From the NCBI RefSeq assembly GCF_003856835.1, contig NZ_CP034145.1, forward strand, positions 3,038,001-3,102,000: a DNA stretch of 64,000 nt, read 5' to 3'. Each line of letters starts with the position of its first letter. Positions within the stretch are counted from its first letter, which is position 1. A program made the position numbers and the translations under genes. This document shows, one piece after another, positions 42,922 to 50,063 of this stretch. The DNA comes from Haloplanus aerogenes (lineage in GTDB: Archaea; Halobacteriota; Halobacteria; Halobacteriales; Haloferacaceae). The notes below the pieces were generated by a model. The model did no database searches. It had not been told where the DNA came from and saw only the letters and a program-made list of their open reading frames with translations.

Positions 42922-43698
42922 TCATGCGTCGTCGTGGAGCGCGCCGCGCACCTGTGCGACCTGCCGGCCGAACGCCTCCGACCCGAACACCGACTCGTCT
43001 CGCGGGCGCGGGAGGTCGATGTCGAACTCCGCGACGATGCGGCCGGGGTCGCCGTTGCCCGTCGCGGCGTGGCCGTCGGCCGGGGCACCGGCGACGACGA
43101 GACAGCGGTCGCCGAGGAAGACGGCCTCGGGAACGCTGTGGGTGACGAAGACGACAGTCTTGCGGTTCTCACGCCACAGGCGGAGGATCTCGACGCTCAT
43201 CTCGTCGCGGGTGATCTCGTCGAGTTCCCCGAAGGGTTCGTCCATGAGCAACACGTCGGCGCCGAGGTGGATGGCGCGGGCGATGGCGACCCGCTGTTTC
43301 ATGCCGCCGGAGAGTTCGGCGGGACGGGCGTCCTCGAACCCGTCGAGGCCGGTCGTCGCCAGCAACTCGCGCGCGCCGGCGGGATCGGAATCCTTGCCCG
43401 CCATCCGCCGGAGGAAGGTGACGTTCTCCAGCGCCGACTTCCACGGGAGGAGAGTGTGATCCTGGAAGACGAACCCGAGGCGGGCGTCGGCCTGCGCGAC
43501 TTCGGGCGGGTCGCCGTCGATGCTGACCCGGCCGGTCGTCGGTGACTCTAGGCCGCCGATGGTTCGCAAGAGCGTGGTCTTGCCACACCCGGACGGACCG
43601 ACGATGGTGACGAACTCGCCGTCCGCGATGTCGAGCGACACGTCGTCGAGCGCCCGGAGGTCGCCGTAACTGACGGAGAGGTTCTCGACCCGAATCAT
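42922..43698 (-). CDS. ABC importer ATPase (SsuB/ThiZ-like)
   Basis: 258 residues from ATG 43698, overlapping the upstream regulator's stop by 4 nt. Walker A GPSGCGKTT near residues 35-43, Q-loop FVFQDHTLLPW, signature LSGGMKQR, Walker B LLMDEPFGELD and the switch His in VFVTHSVPEA are all intact. It is the only ATPase in this locus and so probably energises both permeases. The sequence is typical of nitrate/sulfonate/taurine/thiamine-precursor importers. Confidence 0.95.
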   Translation of the reverse strand: MIRVENLSVSYGDLRALDDVSLDIADGEFVTIVGPSGCGKTTLLRTIGGLESPTTGRVSIDGDPPEVAQADARLGFVFQDHTLLPWKSALENVTFLRRMAGKDSDPAGARELLATTGLDGFEDARPAELSGGMKQRVAIARAIHLGADVLLMDEPFGELDEITRDEMSVEILRLWRENRKTVVFVTHSVPEAVFLGDRCLVVAGAPADGHAATGNGDPGRIVAEFDIDLPRPRDESVFGSEAFGRQVAQVRGALHDDA

Positions 43699-44975
43699 CG
43701 CTGGTCGATGGCCGCGGCCTGTTCGAGTGCGACGCGGAGCCGCTCCCACGTCTCGGCTGAGTGCCACCCCCAACCGTTCTTCTCGACGGCGTCGCCGCCA
43801 GCGAAGCGGTCGAACGCGCCCTCCAGCTTGCGGCGCTCGTCGGCGACGGGCTCGTCGCTGTGGCCGGCGACGGTCGTCGCCGCCGCTTCGGGGTCGTTTC
43901 GGGCGTCGGCCCAGCCGGCCATCGCGCCTTCGAGGAAACCCCGGAGCGCGTCGGGACGCTCCCGGAGCGTCTCGCGGCGGACGACGAAGGCGGGGCCGGG
44001 GACGGGGAAGTGGTCGGCGAGCAGCACCGAGTCCACGTCGTAGCCCGCGGCCTCCAGTTCGAGGGGGTCGGTGAAGACGCCGGTCGCCACGTCCGCGTCG
44101 CCGTCGAGCAACGCCTCGCGTTCCTCGCCGTCGGCACGGACGACGGTCACGTCGTCGACGACGCCGGCTTGGGCGAGAAAGAGCCGGCCGAGGGCGCCCG
44201 TCTCGGAGCCGGCGGGCATCGCCACGCGCCTGCCGCGCACGTCTTCGACGCTGCGGAGCGGGCCGCCGAAGGCCGACCGGGTCGTGTAGAGGACGACCAT
44301 CGCGCGCTGGTAGTAGAGCGCGAGGGGGACGACATCCTCGCCACCCGCGTGTGCGCGAAGAAGCGTGGCGGCGCCGGTGAGCCCCACGTCCACGTCGCCG
44401 TCGGCGACGGCGGAGAGGGCGGCCCGGGAGCCGCGACAGCCCGTGAGCGTCACGTCGACGCCGTGGTCGGCGTAGGTGCCGGCGAAAAGGGGCGCGTGGA
44501 GCCCGTTGGGCTCCCAGTTCAGGCCGACGTCGACGGCGCCGGCGTCGCGGTCGGGTGGGGTGGGGCCGGTTGTGTCGACGGCGATGTCGTCGCCGAGCGT
44601 CGAGGCAACCGTGGCCGCCTGATCGAGCAACGCTTCGGAGTGTCGAGCGCGCACGCGAGAAACGGTACGGTCGTGGCCGGCGGCGGCGCGCCAGCCTTTC
44701 GGCGGGCGGCCGGGCGCCTCGCTGTCGACGGTCGTCTCGACGACGAGCCCCAGATCCGTGAGCGTTCCCAGCACGTCCGAGACGCGGCCACGGCCGAGGT
44801 CGACGCCGACGCGAACGGCGAGACGCGACGCCGCCTCGCCGGAAAAGCGGTCGGACTCCTCGCGGCCGACCAGATAGGCGAGGACGCGCGCAGCCTCGCG
44901 GTCGAGACCCGTGGCGAACGCCTCGACCGTCCGTTCGTCCTCGTCACCGAGGATGGGGAACTCTCGAACTCGCAC
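43695..44975 (-). CDS. HTH regulator fused to NMT1/THI5-like ligand-binding domain
   Basis: 426 residues from GTG 44975, with a strong TATA (TTTATATAT at 44997-45005) 22 bp upstream, so the mRNA is leaderless. Residues 1-110 form a DNA-binding winged-helix region: DREAARVLAYLVGREES and VSDVLGTLTDLGLVVETT. From about residue 150 a substrate-binding fold begins with VGLNWEPNGLHAPLFAG and ends AVEKNGWGWHSAETWERL. No signal peptide is present, so the binding domain is inside the cell. The gene heads the ATPase/permease operon. It would sense the imported ligand and control the transporter; a helper enzyme is a less likely alternative. Confidence 0.8.
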   Translation of the reverse strand: MRVREFPILGDEDERTVEAFATGLDREAARVLAYLVGREESDRFSGEAASRLAVRVGVDLGRGRVSDVLGTLTDLGLVVETTVDSEAPGRPPKGWRAAAGHDRTVSRVRARHSEALLDQAATVASTLGDDIAVDTTGPTPPDRDAGAVDVGLNWEPNGLHAPLFAGTYADHGVDVTLTGCRGSRAALSAVADGDVDVGLTGAATLLRAHAGGEDVVPLALYYQRAMVVLYTTRSAFGGPLRSVEDVRGRRVAMPAGSETGALGRLFLAQAGVVDDVTVVRADGEEREALLDGDADVATGVFTDPLELEAAGYDVDSVLLADHFPVPGPAFVVRRETLRERPDALRGFLEGAMAGWADARNDPEAAATTVAGHSDEPVADERRKLEGAFDRFAGGDAVEKNGWGWHSAETWERLRVALEQAAAIDQR

Positions 44976-45117
44976 GTCCCTACCTTGGCCCCTCGGGATA
45001 TATAAACTGCGTGCGGCCGCTGGCTGATACGTTGAATATCGTATACGTTCGGCCGTGTGTGGGAGTGCCTGACGCAAATTCATCAGCTTTAAGAGTTGGA
45101 AACCAAAGTTCGTGCCG

Positions 45118-45666
45118 ATGGTCTCAAAGCAGCCGAAGAAGTTCCTGTCGCGGCGAAAATTCGCAGCCACGTTCAGCGGTGCCGTTCTCGCTGGACTCGC
45201 GGGCTGTTCCGGTGGTAACGGTGGCGGCAACGGTGGCGAAGACGGTGGCGAGGCTACAGCGACGGCGACCGCCACGGATACGCCCGAACCGACGGCGACA
45301 GCGACGGCAACTCCCACGTCGACGCCGACCGAAGAGGCCGACGCGACGATTACGGTCGGCCCGGGCGGCAGCCTCGAATTCGATCCGGAGACCACGGCAA
45401 TTTCGCAGGGCGACACGGTTGAGTTCGTCTTCGACTCCGGCGGTCACAACGTCTCCGGTCACCCCGACGCCCATCCCAAAGTCTCTCTCCCCGAGGGTGC
45501 CGAACCGTTCGCGAGCTACGACATCTCCGGCGACGACATCAACCACATCTCGCTCAACAAGGCCGGATCGACGTACCGACACACGTTCGAGACGACCGGC
45601 GAGTACACCTACGTCTGTGTCCCCCACGCAGCGTCGGGCATGATCGGTCATCTGACCGTCCGATAA
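45118..45666 (+). CDS. Halocyanin-like blue copper lipoprotein
   Basis: 182 residues from ATG 45118; a GTG 6 nt earlier is possible. A Tat signal with lipobox is present (SRRKFAATFSGAVLAGLAGC), then a Gly/Asn and Thr/Pro/Glu-rich linker. The cupredoxin domain contains the copper ligands His in GGHNVSG, Cys in YVCVPH, the following His and Met in SGMIGH. These proteins carry electrons at the outer face of the membrane. It precedes the PQQ-dehydrogenase operon by 165 bp and could be its electron acceptor. Confidence 0.92.
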   Translation: MVSKQPKKFLSRRKFAATFSGAVLAGLAGCSGGNGGGNGGEDGGEATATATATDTPEPTATATATPTSTPTEEADATITVGPGGSLEFDPETTAISQGDTVEFVFDSGGHNVSGHPDAHPKVSLPEGAEPFASYDISGDDINHISLNKAGSTYRHTFETTGEYTYVCVPHAASGMIGHLTVR

Positions 45667-45768
45667 CCCGAACAAATTCGACAACGGCGGTTAGACGCCC
45701 CCATTCTCGTGCCTACGACGTTTAACCCTATAGAACCTTATACACTCAAATTTAATTAACGTGTTCAA

Positions 45769-45786
45769 TTGTGAAATATATCACAA
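45769..45786. promoter_or_regulatory. Dyad operator candidate of the PQQ operon
   Basis: TTGTGA at 45769-45774 and TCACAA at 45781-45786 form perfect 6-bp arms around a 6-nt AT spacer. The dyad ends 2 bp before the TATA element, so a protein bound here could block or recruit TBP/TFB. Confidence 0.55.
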
Positions 45787-45788
45787 AG

Positions 45789-45797
45789 TTAAATATA
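45789..45797 (+). promoter_or_regulatory. TATA box of the PQQ operon
   Basis: TTAAATATA lies 34 bp before the ATG at 45832; GGAG at 45819-45822 provides a ribosome site, giving a short leader. Confidence 0.6.
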
Positions 45798-45831
45798 GAC
45801 AATTCCTACGCTACGTACGGAGTGGTATGGC

Positions 45832-46749
45832 ATGTCGCAATATGTAAACGGAATGCCCCAGATCGACCAAGAGGATCGACGGCAGTTCCTCAAGGTCGTC
45901 GGGTTGACCGGCGCAGTGGCAGCAGGCAGCGAGTTCACCCTGAGCGATCTCAGGGGCGAAGTAGAAGGGGAAGCGGCGGGGGAACTCGCCGCCATGGGCG
46001 AAGCGATTCGCAGCGACCTCGTCGGCACGCTCGACGCGGGTCTGCTCGGTAGCGAGCTCGCCTCCCTCGAAGGTCAGATCGAACGCCTCCCCGAACTGCG
46101 GGCGATGGGCGTTCCGGCCGAAGACAGTACAGAGTATCAGACGCTCGCCGAGCCCGGCTGGGCGATCCACGAGCATCTCGTCGAAGTCGGCTTCTTCGAG
46201 AGCGTCGAGGAGCACCTGCCGGAGTTCACGCCCGAGCACATCGGGGCGACGGCGCGCGAGTTCATCAACACGGCGGCGCTCGCGTCCGCGCTCGCCGAAC
46301 TCGGCTACAGTGAAGAAGAGCTGACGTCGACGGTCGTCAACGTCGTCAACAACAAGGAACGCCTGGCCATGTGGGTGCCGACGAAGAACATCCCGGCCGG
46401 CGTCGAAGGGTTCGACCCCGCGAACATCGCCCCGCTCCACCAGCGAGCGTCGGCCGGTGTTCTGCTGTGGACGGACTACCTCGACACGTACCTCTGGCAG
46501 AACGAGGTGCTCCTGACGGACACGATCCTCGACAACAACTACGGCGACCTCAAGCAGATGTACGCCGGCCTGCACCTGCTCGCGAACGCGGCCGAAGACC
46601 TCGCGGGTTCGCAGGAACTCAGCGACGCGCAGCTCACGGCTGCGCTGTCCGCCGGCGCCGCGATGATGATCGTCGGACAGGAAGACCTGACGAACGACGT
46701 GATGCGCATCACGGACGAAATGCGCGCCCCGCGCACGGGAGGTGCGTAA
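45832..46749 (+). CDS. Tat-signal accessory subunit of the PQQ dehydrogenase
   Basis: 305 residues. A twin-arginine signal is visible at residues 15-33 (DRRQFLKVVGLTGAVAAGS). The mature part is almost entirely helical and acidic, with no cofactor motif, heme CxxCH or metal cluster. The gene lies 3 nt before the PQQ-dehydrogenase gene, whose product has no export signal. By analogy with the Tat-signal small subunit of gluconate 2-dehydrogenase, this protein could carry the dehydrogenase across the membrane as a folded complex. This is an inference; no family was recognised. Confidence 0.7.
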   Translation: MSQYVNGMPQIDQEDRRQFLKVVGLTGAVAAGSEFTLSDLRGEVEGEAAGELAAMGEAIRSDLVGTLDAGLLGSELASLEGQIERLPELRAMGVPAEDSTEYQTLAEPGWAIHEHLVEVGFFESVEEHLPEFTPEHIGATAREFINTAALASALAELGYSEEELTSTVVNVVNNKERLAMWVPTKNIPAGVEGFDPANIAPLHQRASAGVLLWTDYLDTYLWQNEVLLTDTILDNNYGDLKQMYAGLHLLANAAEDLAGSQELSDAQLTAALSAGAAMMIVGQEDLTNDVMRITDEMRAPRTGGA

Positions 46750-46752
46750 TTC

Positions 46753-48486
46753 ATGGCGACTATCCACCAGGCTTTCGACAAGGACCCGGCAGCAGAAGCA
46801 GCAGCGAACATCGAGATGGTGGAGGTGGAAGACGGGTACACGCTGACGAACGTACCCGACGAGTCCATCACCGCTCAGTTCGATATTGACCAGATCCCCC
46901 AGAAGAACGTCACCCAGGAGATGCGTGAGGCCTCCGCGAAGGAGGACCCCACGTCCTGGCTGATGTACGGTGGCGGCTATCAGCAGCAGCGCCATACCTC
47001 GGCCGACGTCATCACGAAGGACAACGTCGGCGACCTCGAACTCGAGTATCTGGTGCAGAGCGGCGTCGCCTCCAGTATGGAGGGTGTCCCGATCGTCGTG
47101 CCCGGCGACCCGCCGGTCATGTACCAGACGAACGGGCCGAACCACGCGAAGGCGATCAACGCCCGCACCGGTGAGACCCTCTGGAGTTACACGTACGCGA
47201 ACCCGCAGGGCCTGCTTCTCTGCTGTGACGCGAACAACCGTGGCTTCGCTGTCCACGGCAACAAGGTCTACATGACCACCCTCGACTCCGGTGTCGTGGC
47301 GCTCAACCGCTACACCGGCGAAGAGGAATGGTACACCTCGACCGGTGACCACGAGATCGGTTACTCCGCGACCTGGGCCCCCATCGTCCACGAGGGCAAG
47401 GTCATCACCGGCTCCGCCGGTGGCGAGTACGGTGTCAGCGGGTTCGTCACCGCCCTCAACCCGGACAACGGGAACGAGATCTGGAAGACGAACACGACGC
47501 CCCCGGAGGAGTGGGCCGGCGATTCCCACGAACACGGTGCCGGTACCGTGTGGATGACGCCGACGCTCGACCCCGACAGCGGCATGATCCACGCGCCGGT
47601 CGGTAACCCCGGTCCGGACTTCGACGGCACGGTCCGTCCGGGTCCGAACCGCTACACCATCGGGACGCTGACCCTCAGCGCCGACGATGGCTCCGTCCAG
47701 TGGCACTACGGCGAGTCGCCCCACGACGTGTGGGACTACGACTCCTCGGCGCCCAAGATCCGTGTCAACGACATGGACATGGGCGACGGCACGCGCGACG
47801 TCGTCCTCAGTCCCGGCAAGACGGCCTGGGTCTACACGATGGACGCCGGCAACGGCCGGCTCCTCGAGCGCTCCCAGGAGACGACCCAGCACATCAACAT
47901 GTGGAAGATGGTCCCGCACGTCGACGAGGACCGTCGGGTCGCCTTCGTCCCCGGTGCGCACGGTGGCAACGACTGGCAGCCCCCGTCCTACAACCCCGAG
48001 ACGGGGCTCATGTACATGAACCAGAACAACGCGCCTCACGAGATCTTCTGGGAAGAGGCGCAGTACGAAGCCGGCCAGACCTACTGGGGCGGCGGCCTGA
48101 ACGACTGGCCGGACGTCACCGAGCCGCAGGGCTGGAACGGCAACCTCAGCGCCATCGTCGCCGTCGACCCGGTCACCGGAGAACGGGTCTGGCGCGACTG
48201 GATCTCCTCGGACGCCACCAGCGACTACCTCTGGGGCGGCTCCATCACGACTGCGACCGGCATCACCTTCGCTGGCCTCCAGACCGGCCACCTCGTCGCC
48301 TACGACGGCGAAACGGGTGACCGTCTCTGGCAGTTCCAGCTCGGTGCGCCGATCTGCTCGTCGCTCTCCAGCTGGTACGACCCCGGCGAGGGCAAGCAGT
48401 ACGTCGCCGTGCAGGTCGGTGGCTCCGGTTGGCTCCACGGCGGTCGCCGTGGCTCCACCGTCGCCGTCTTCGGCCTCAGCGAGTAA
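46753..48486 (+). CDS. PQQ-dependent alcohol dehydrogenase, lanthanide-type signature
   Basis: 577 residues, the usual size of quinoprotein alcohol dehydrogenases, with eight-bladed propeller W-motifs throughout. The vicinal disulfide is C157-C158; the active site shows E225 in SAGGEYGV, N285 in VGNPGP and catalytic D328 in WDYDSS. D330, two residues after D328, is the extra Asp that binds lanthanides in XoxF, ExaF and PedH enzymes; calcium enzymes lack it. There is no heme domain and no signal peptide at the N-terminus. Oxidation of an alcohol outside the cytoplasm with electrons passed to the neighbouring cupredoxins is the likely role; the substrate is unknown. Confidence 0.9.
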   Translation: MATIHQAFDKDPAAEAAANIEMVEVEDGYTLTNVPDESITAQFDIDQIPQKNVTQEMREASAKEDPTSWLMYGGGYQQQRHTSADVITKDNVGDLELEYLVQSGVASSMEGVPIVVPGDPPVMYQTNGPNHAKAINARTGETLWSYTYANPQGLLLCCDANNRGFAVHGNKVYMTTLDSGVVALNRYTGEEEWYTSTGDHEIGYSATWAPIVHEGKVITGSAGGEYGVSGFVTALNPDNGNEIWKTNTTPPEEWAGDSHEHGAGTVWMTPTLDPDSGMIHAPVGNPGPDFDGTVRPGPNRYTIGTLTLSADDGSVQWHYGESPHDVWDYDSSAPKIRVNDMDMGDGTRDVVLSPGKTAWVYTMDAGNGRLLERSQETTQHINMWKMVPHVDEDRRVAFVPGAHGGNDWQPPSYNPETGLMYMNQNNAPHEIFWEEAQYEAGQTYWGGGLNDWPDVTEPQGWNGNLSAIVAVDPVTGERVWRDWISSDATSDYLWGGSITTATGITFAGLQTGHLVAYDGETGDRLWQFQLGAPICSSLSSWYDPGEGKQYVAVQVGGSGWLHGGRRGSTVAVFGLSE

Positions 48487-48497
48487 TCCGACGACCG

Positions 48498-48513
48498 ATT
48501 TCTCCATTTTTTC
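48498..48513 (+). terminator. T-rich terminator after the PQQ operon
   Basis: A run of six T within CCATTTTTTCG lies 20-25 nt after the dehydrogenase stop, the type of U-tract at which archaeal RNA polymerase stops. No strong hairpin precedes it. Confidence 0.45.
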
Positions 48514-48606
48514 GCGACCCGATAGCGACGCGTCACGGTGCTGTGATAGTCGTTCTCAGGGGGAGTATCCCCTAATTTTATTTAATGCGGGATACACGGA
48601 ACGGGT

Positions 48607-49233
48607 ATGGCGACGCGAAGAAAATTCCTGATCGGTGCTGCGGCAGCGACGACCGGACTTGCTGGCGCCGCGGGATCGGCAACTGCACAGGTAGACACGA
48701 CGTTCGAACTCGAACTGACACAGCAAGGCTTCCTCGGCCGGGCACCCTCCAGTATCGCCGGTACGACGAACCCGACACTGGAAGTCGAAGCTGGGACCCG
48801 GTATGCGATCCAGTGGACGAACAGCTACAACCCCGAGAGCGAGGGACTGCCGGCGCGGCACAACCTCGTCATCACGACCGACGACGGAGTCGTCCGACGT
48901 GGCGAGTACGTCTTCGAGACGGGACAGACTCGGACGGTACGCTTCACGGCCAACTCCGGCCTCTCCGAGTACTTCTGTGAAGAACACATGGACGAAGGCG
49001 GCGAGTTCTCGGTTAGTGGCGGCGCGACGGCGACGCCGACGGACACCCCCGAGCCGACGGCGACGGATACGCCGATGGACGGCGACGGCGACGGCGGTGA
49101 CGGCGGCGACGGCGGTGACGGCGACGGCGGCGGCGAGACCAACGGCGGCGGCCCCGGCTTCGGCGTCGGTGCGGCCGTGACCGCCATCGGTGCGGCAGCC
49201 TACGGCGCGCTGCGGAAGAAGAGCGACGAGTAA
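48607..49233 (+). CDS. Cupredoxin with Tat signal and PGF-CTERM anchor
   Basis: 208 residues. The N-terminus is a Tat signal (TRRKFLIGAAAATTGLAGAAG). The core has copper-type ligands: His in ARHNLVI, Cys in EYFCEEH, the following His, and Met in HMDEGG. A Thr/Pro/Asp/Gly linker leads to a C-terminal PGFGVGAAV segment, helix and basic tail RKK: the PGF-CTERM signal processed by archaeosortase A, which attaches proteins to lipid at the cell surface. A TATA-like TTTATTTAA lies 23 bp before the ATG. It is a second candidate electron acceptor for the PQQ dehydrogenase. Confidence 0.85.
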   Translation: MATRRKFLIGAAAATTGLAGAAGSATAQVDTTFELELTQQGFLGRAPSSIAGTTNPTLEVEAGTRYAIQWTNSYNPESEGLPARHNLVITTDDGVVRRGEYVFETGQTRTVRFTANSGLSEYFCEEHMDEGGEFSVSGGATATPTDTPEPTATDTPMDGDGDGGDGGDGGDGDGGGETNGGGPGFGVGAAVTAIGAAAYGALRKKSDE

Positions 49234-49288
49234 CGTCGGCTCCAGCGGCACACAGCTTTTTTCGAGGTGTGCGCCTAACCGAGGAGCG

Positions 49289-50050
49289 ATGCGTCTCGAA
49301 TCAGTCGGTGACCACCTGCGCCGTCCGGAGTATACGGGGGAGAATCGGTGTCTCCCGTGTACCGTCGTGAACGTCTGTCTCGCACTCGTCGCCGCTGCTG
49401 CCGCCACGGTCCTACTCGGCCCGCTCGGCGGCTTCCTCGTCCTCACCGGCGGACTGGGGTCGATCTACTTCCGAGGCTACCTCGTGCCCGGAACGCCGAC
49501 GCTCACGATGCACTATTTCCCGCCGTGGCTCCTCGAACTGTTCGGGAAGGAACTCGAACTGCGGGACACGCTCACGCCGATCGAGGGCGTGGCCGTCCGG
49601 GCAACGCCCGAAGGCGAGCGGCTGATCGGGTCGTTCGCCTCGGCGTGGGACGATCGGATCGAGTCCATGCGCGCCGAAGGCGTCTCGGAGGAAGACGTGG
49701 CGACGCTGCTCGGCGTCGAGGAGGCGTCGAACGTCGGCGAGGCGGCCTACGTCGTCGACCAGGGCCTCAGACAGTGGCTCTCGGAATCGGCGCTTCTGGC
49801 CGACGCCGCGGCCGCAGCGGTCCTCGAAGCGCGTGGCGGTGAGGCGTGGGCGTCGCTCGATCCGGACGAACGGGTAGCGACGCTGCGTGACCTGCGAAAA
49901 CATCTCGATTACTGCCCGCTCTGTGACGGTCCCCTCGACAACGAGGAGACCGAAACCATCGAAACCTGTTGTACCGAATCCGAACGGGTGTTGATGGCGA
50001 CGTGCGAGAACTGTGACGTTCGCCTGATCGAGGATCTGGACGAGCGATAA
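49289..50050 (+). CDS. Membrane-anchored zinc-ribbon protein
   Basis: 253 residues from ATG 49289 with GAGGAG upstream. An N-terminal Cys pair (CLPC) is followed by a long hydrophobic region of two helices (VVNVCLALVAAAAATVLLG and GGFLVLTGGLGSIY). The rest is cytosolic and helical and ends with a zinc ribbon formed by CPLC near 212 and CENC near 241, with an extra CC pair. No known catalytic motif is present. It follows the cupredoxin gene on the same strand but is probably a separate function. Confidence 0.7.
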   Translation: MRLESVGDHLRRPEYTGENRCLPCTVVNVCLALVAAAAATVLLGPLGGFLVLTGGLGSIYFRGYLVPGTPTLTMHYFPPWLLELFGKELELRDTLTPIEGVAVRATPEGERLIGSFASAWDDRIESMRAEGVSEEDVATLLGVEEASNVGEAAYVVDQGLRQWLSESALLADAAAAAVLEARGGEAWASLDPDERVATLRDLRKHLDYCPLCDGPLDNEETETIETCCTESERVLMATCENCDVRLIEDLDER

Positions 50051-50063
50051 CGCGGCGGCCGCG

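Noticed and set aside
45769-45786. Bacterial CRP/FNR site
   Set aside because: The dyad resembles one, but CRP sites are not expected at haloarchaeal promoters; kept only as an unidentified operator.
45811-48507. 898-residue open frame antisense to the PQQ operon
   Set aside because: A by-product of GC-rich third positions; the sense strand has the PQQ active site and Tat signal.
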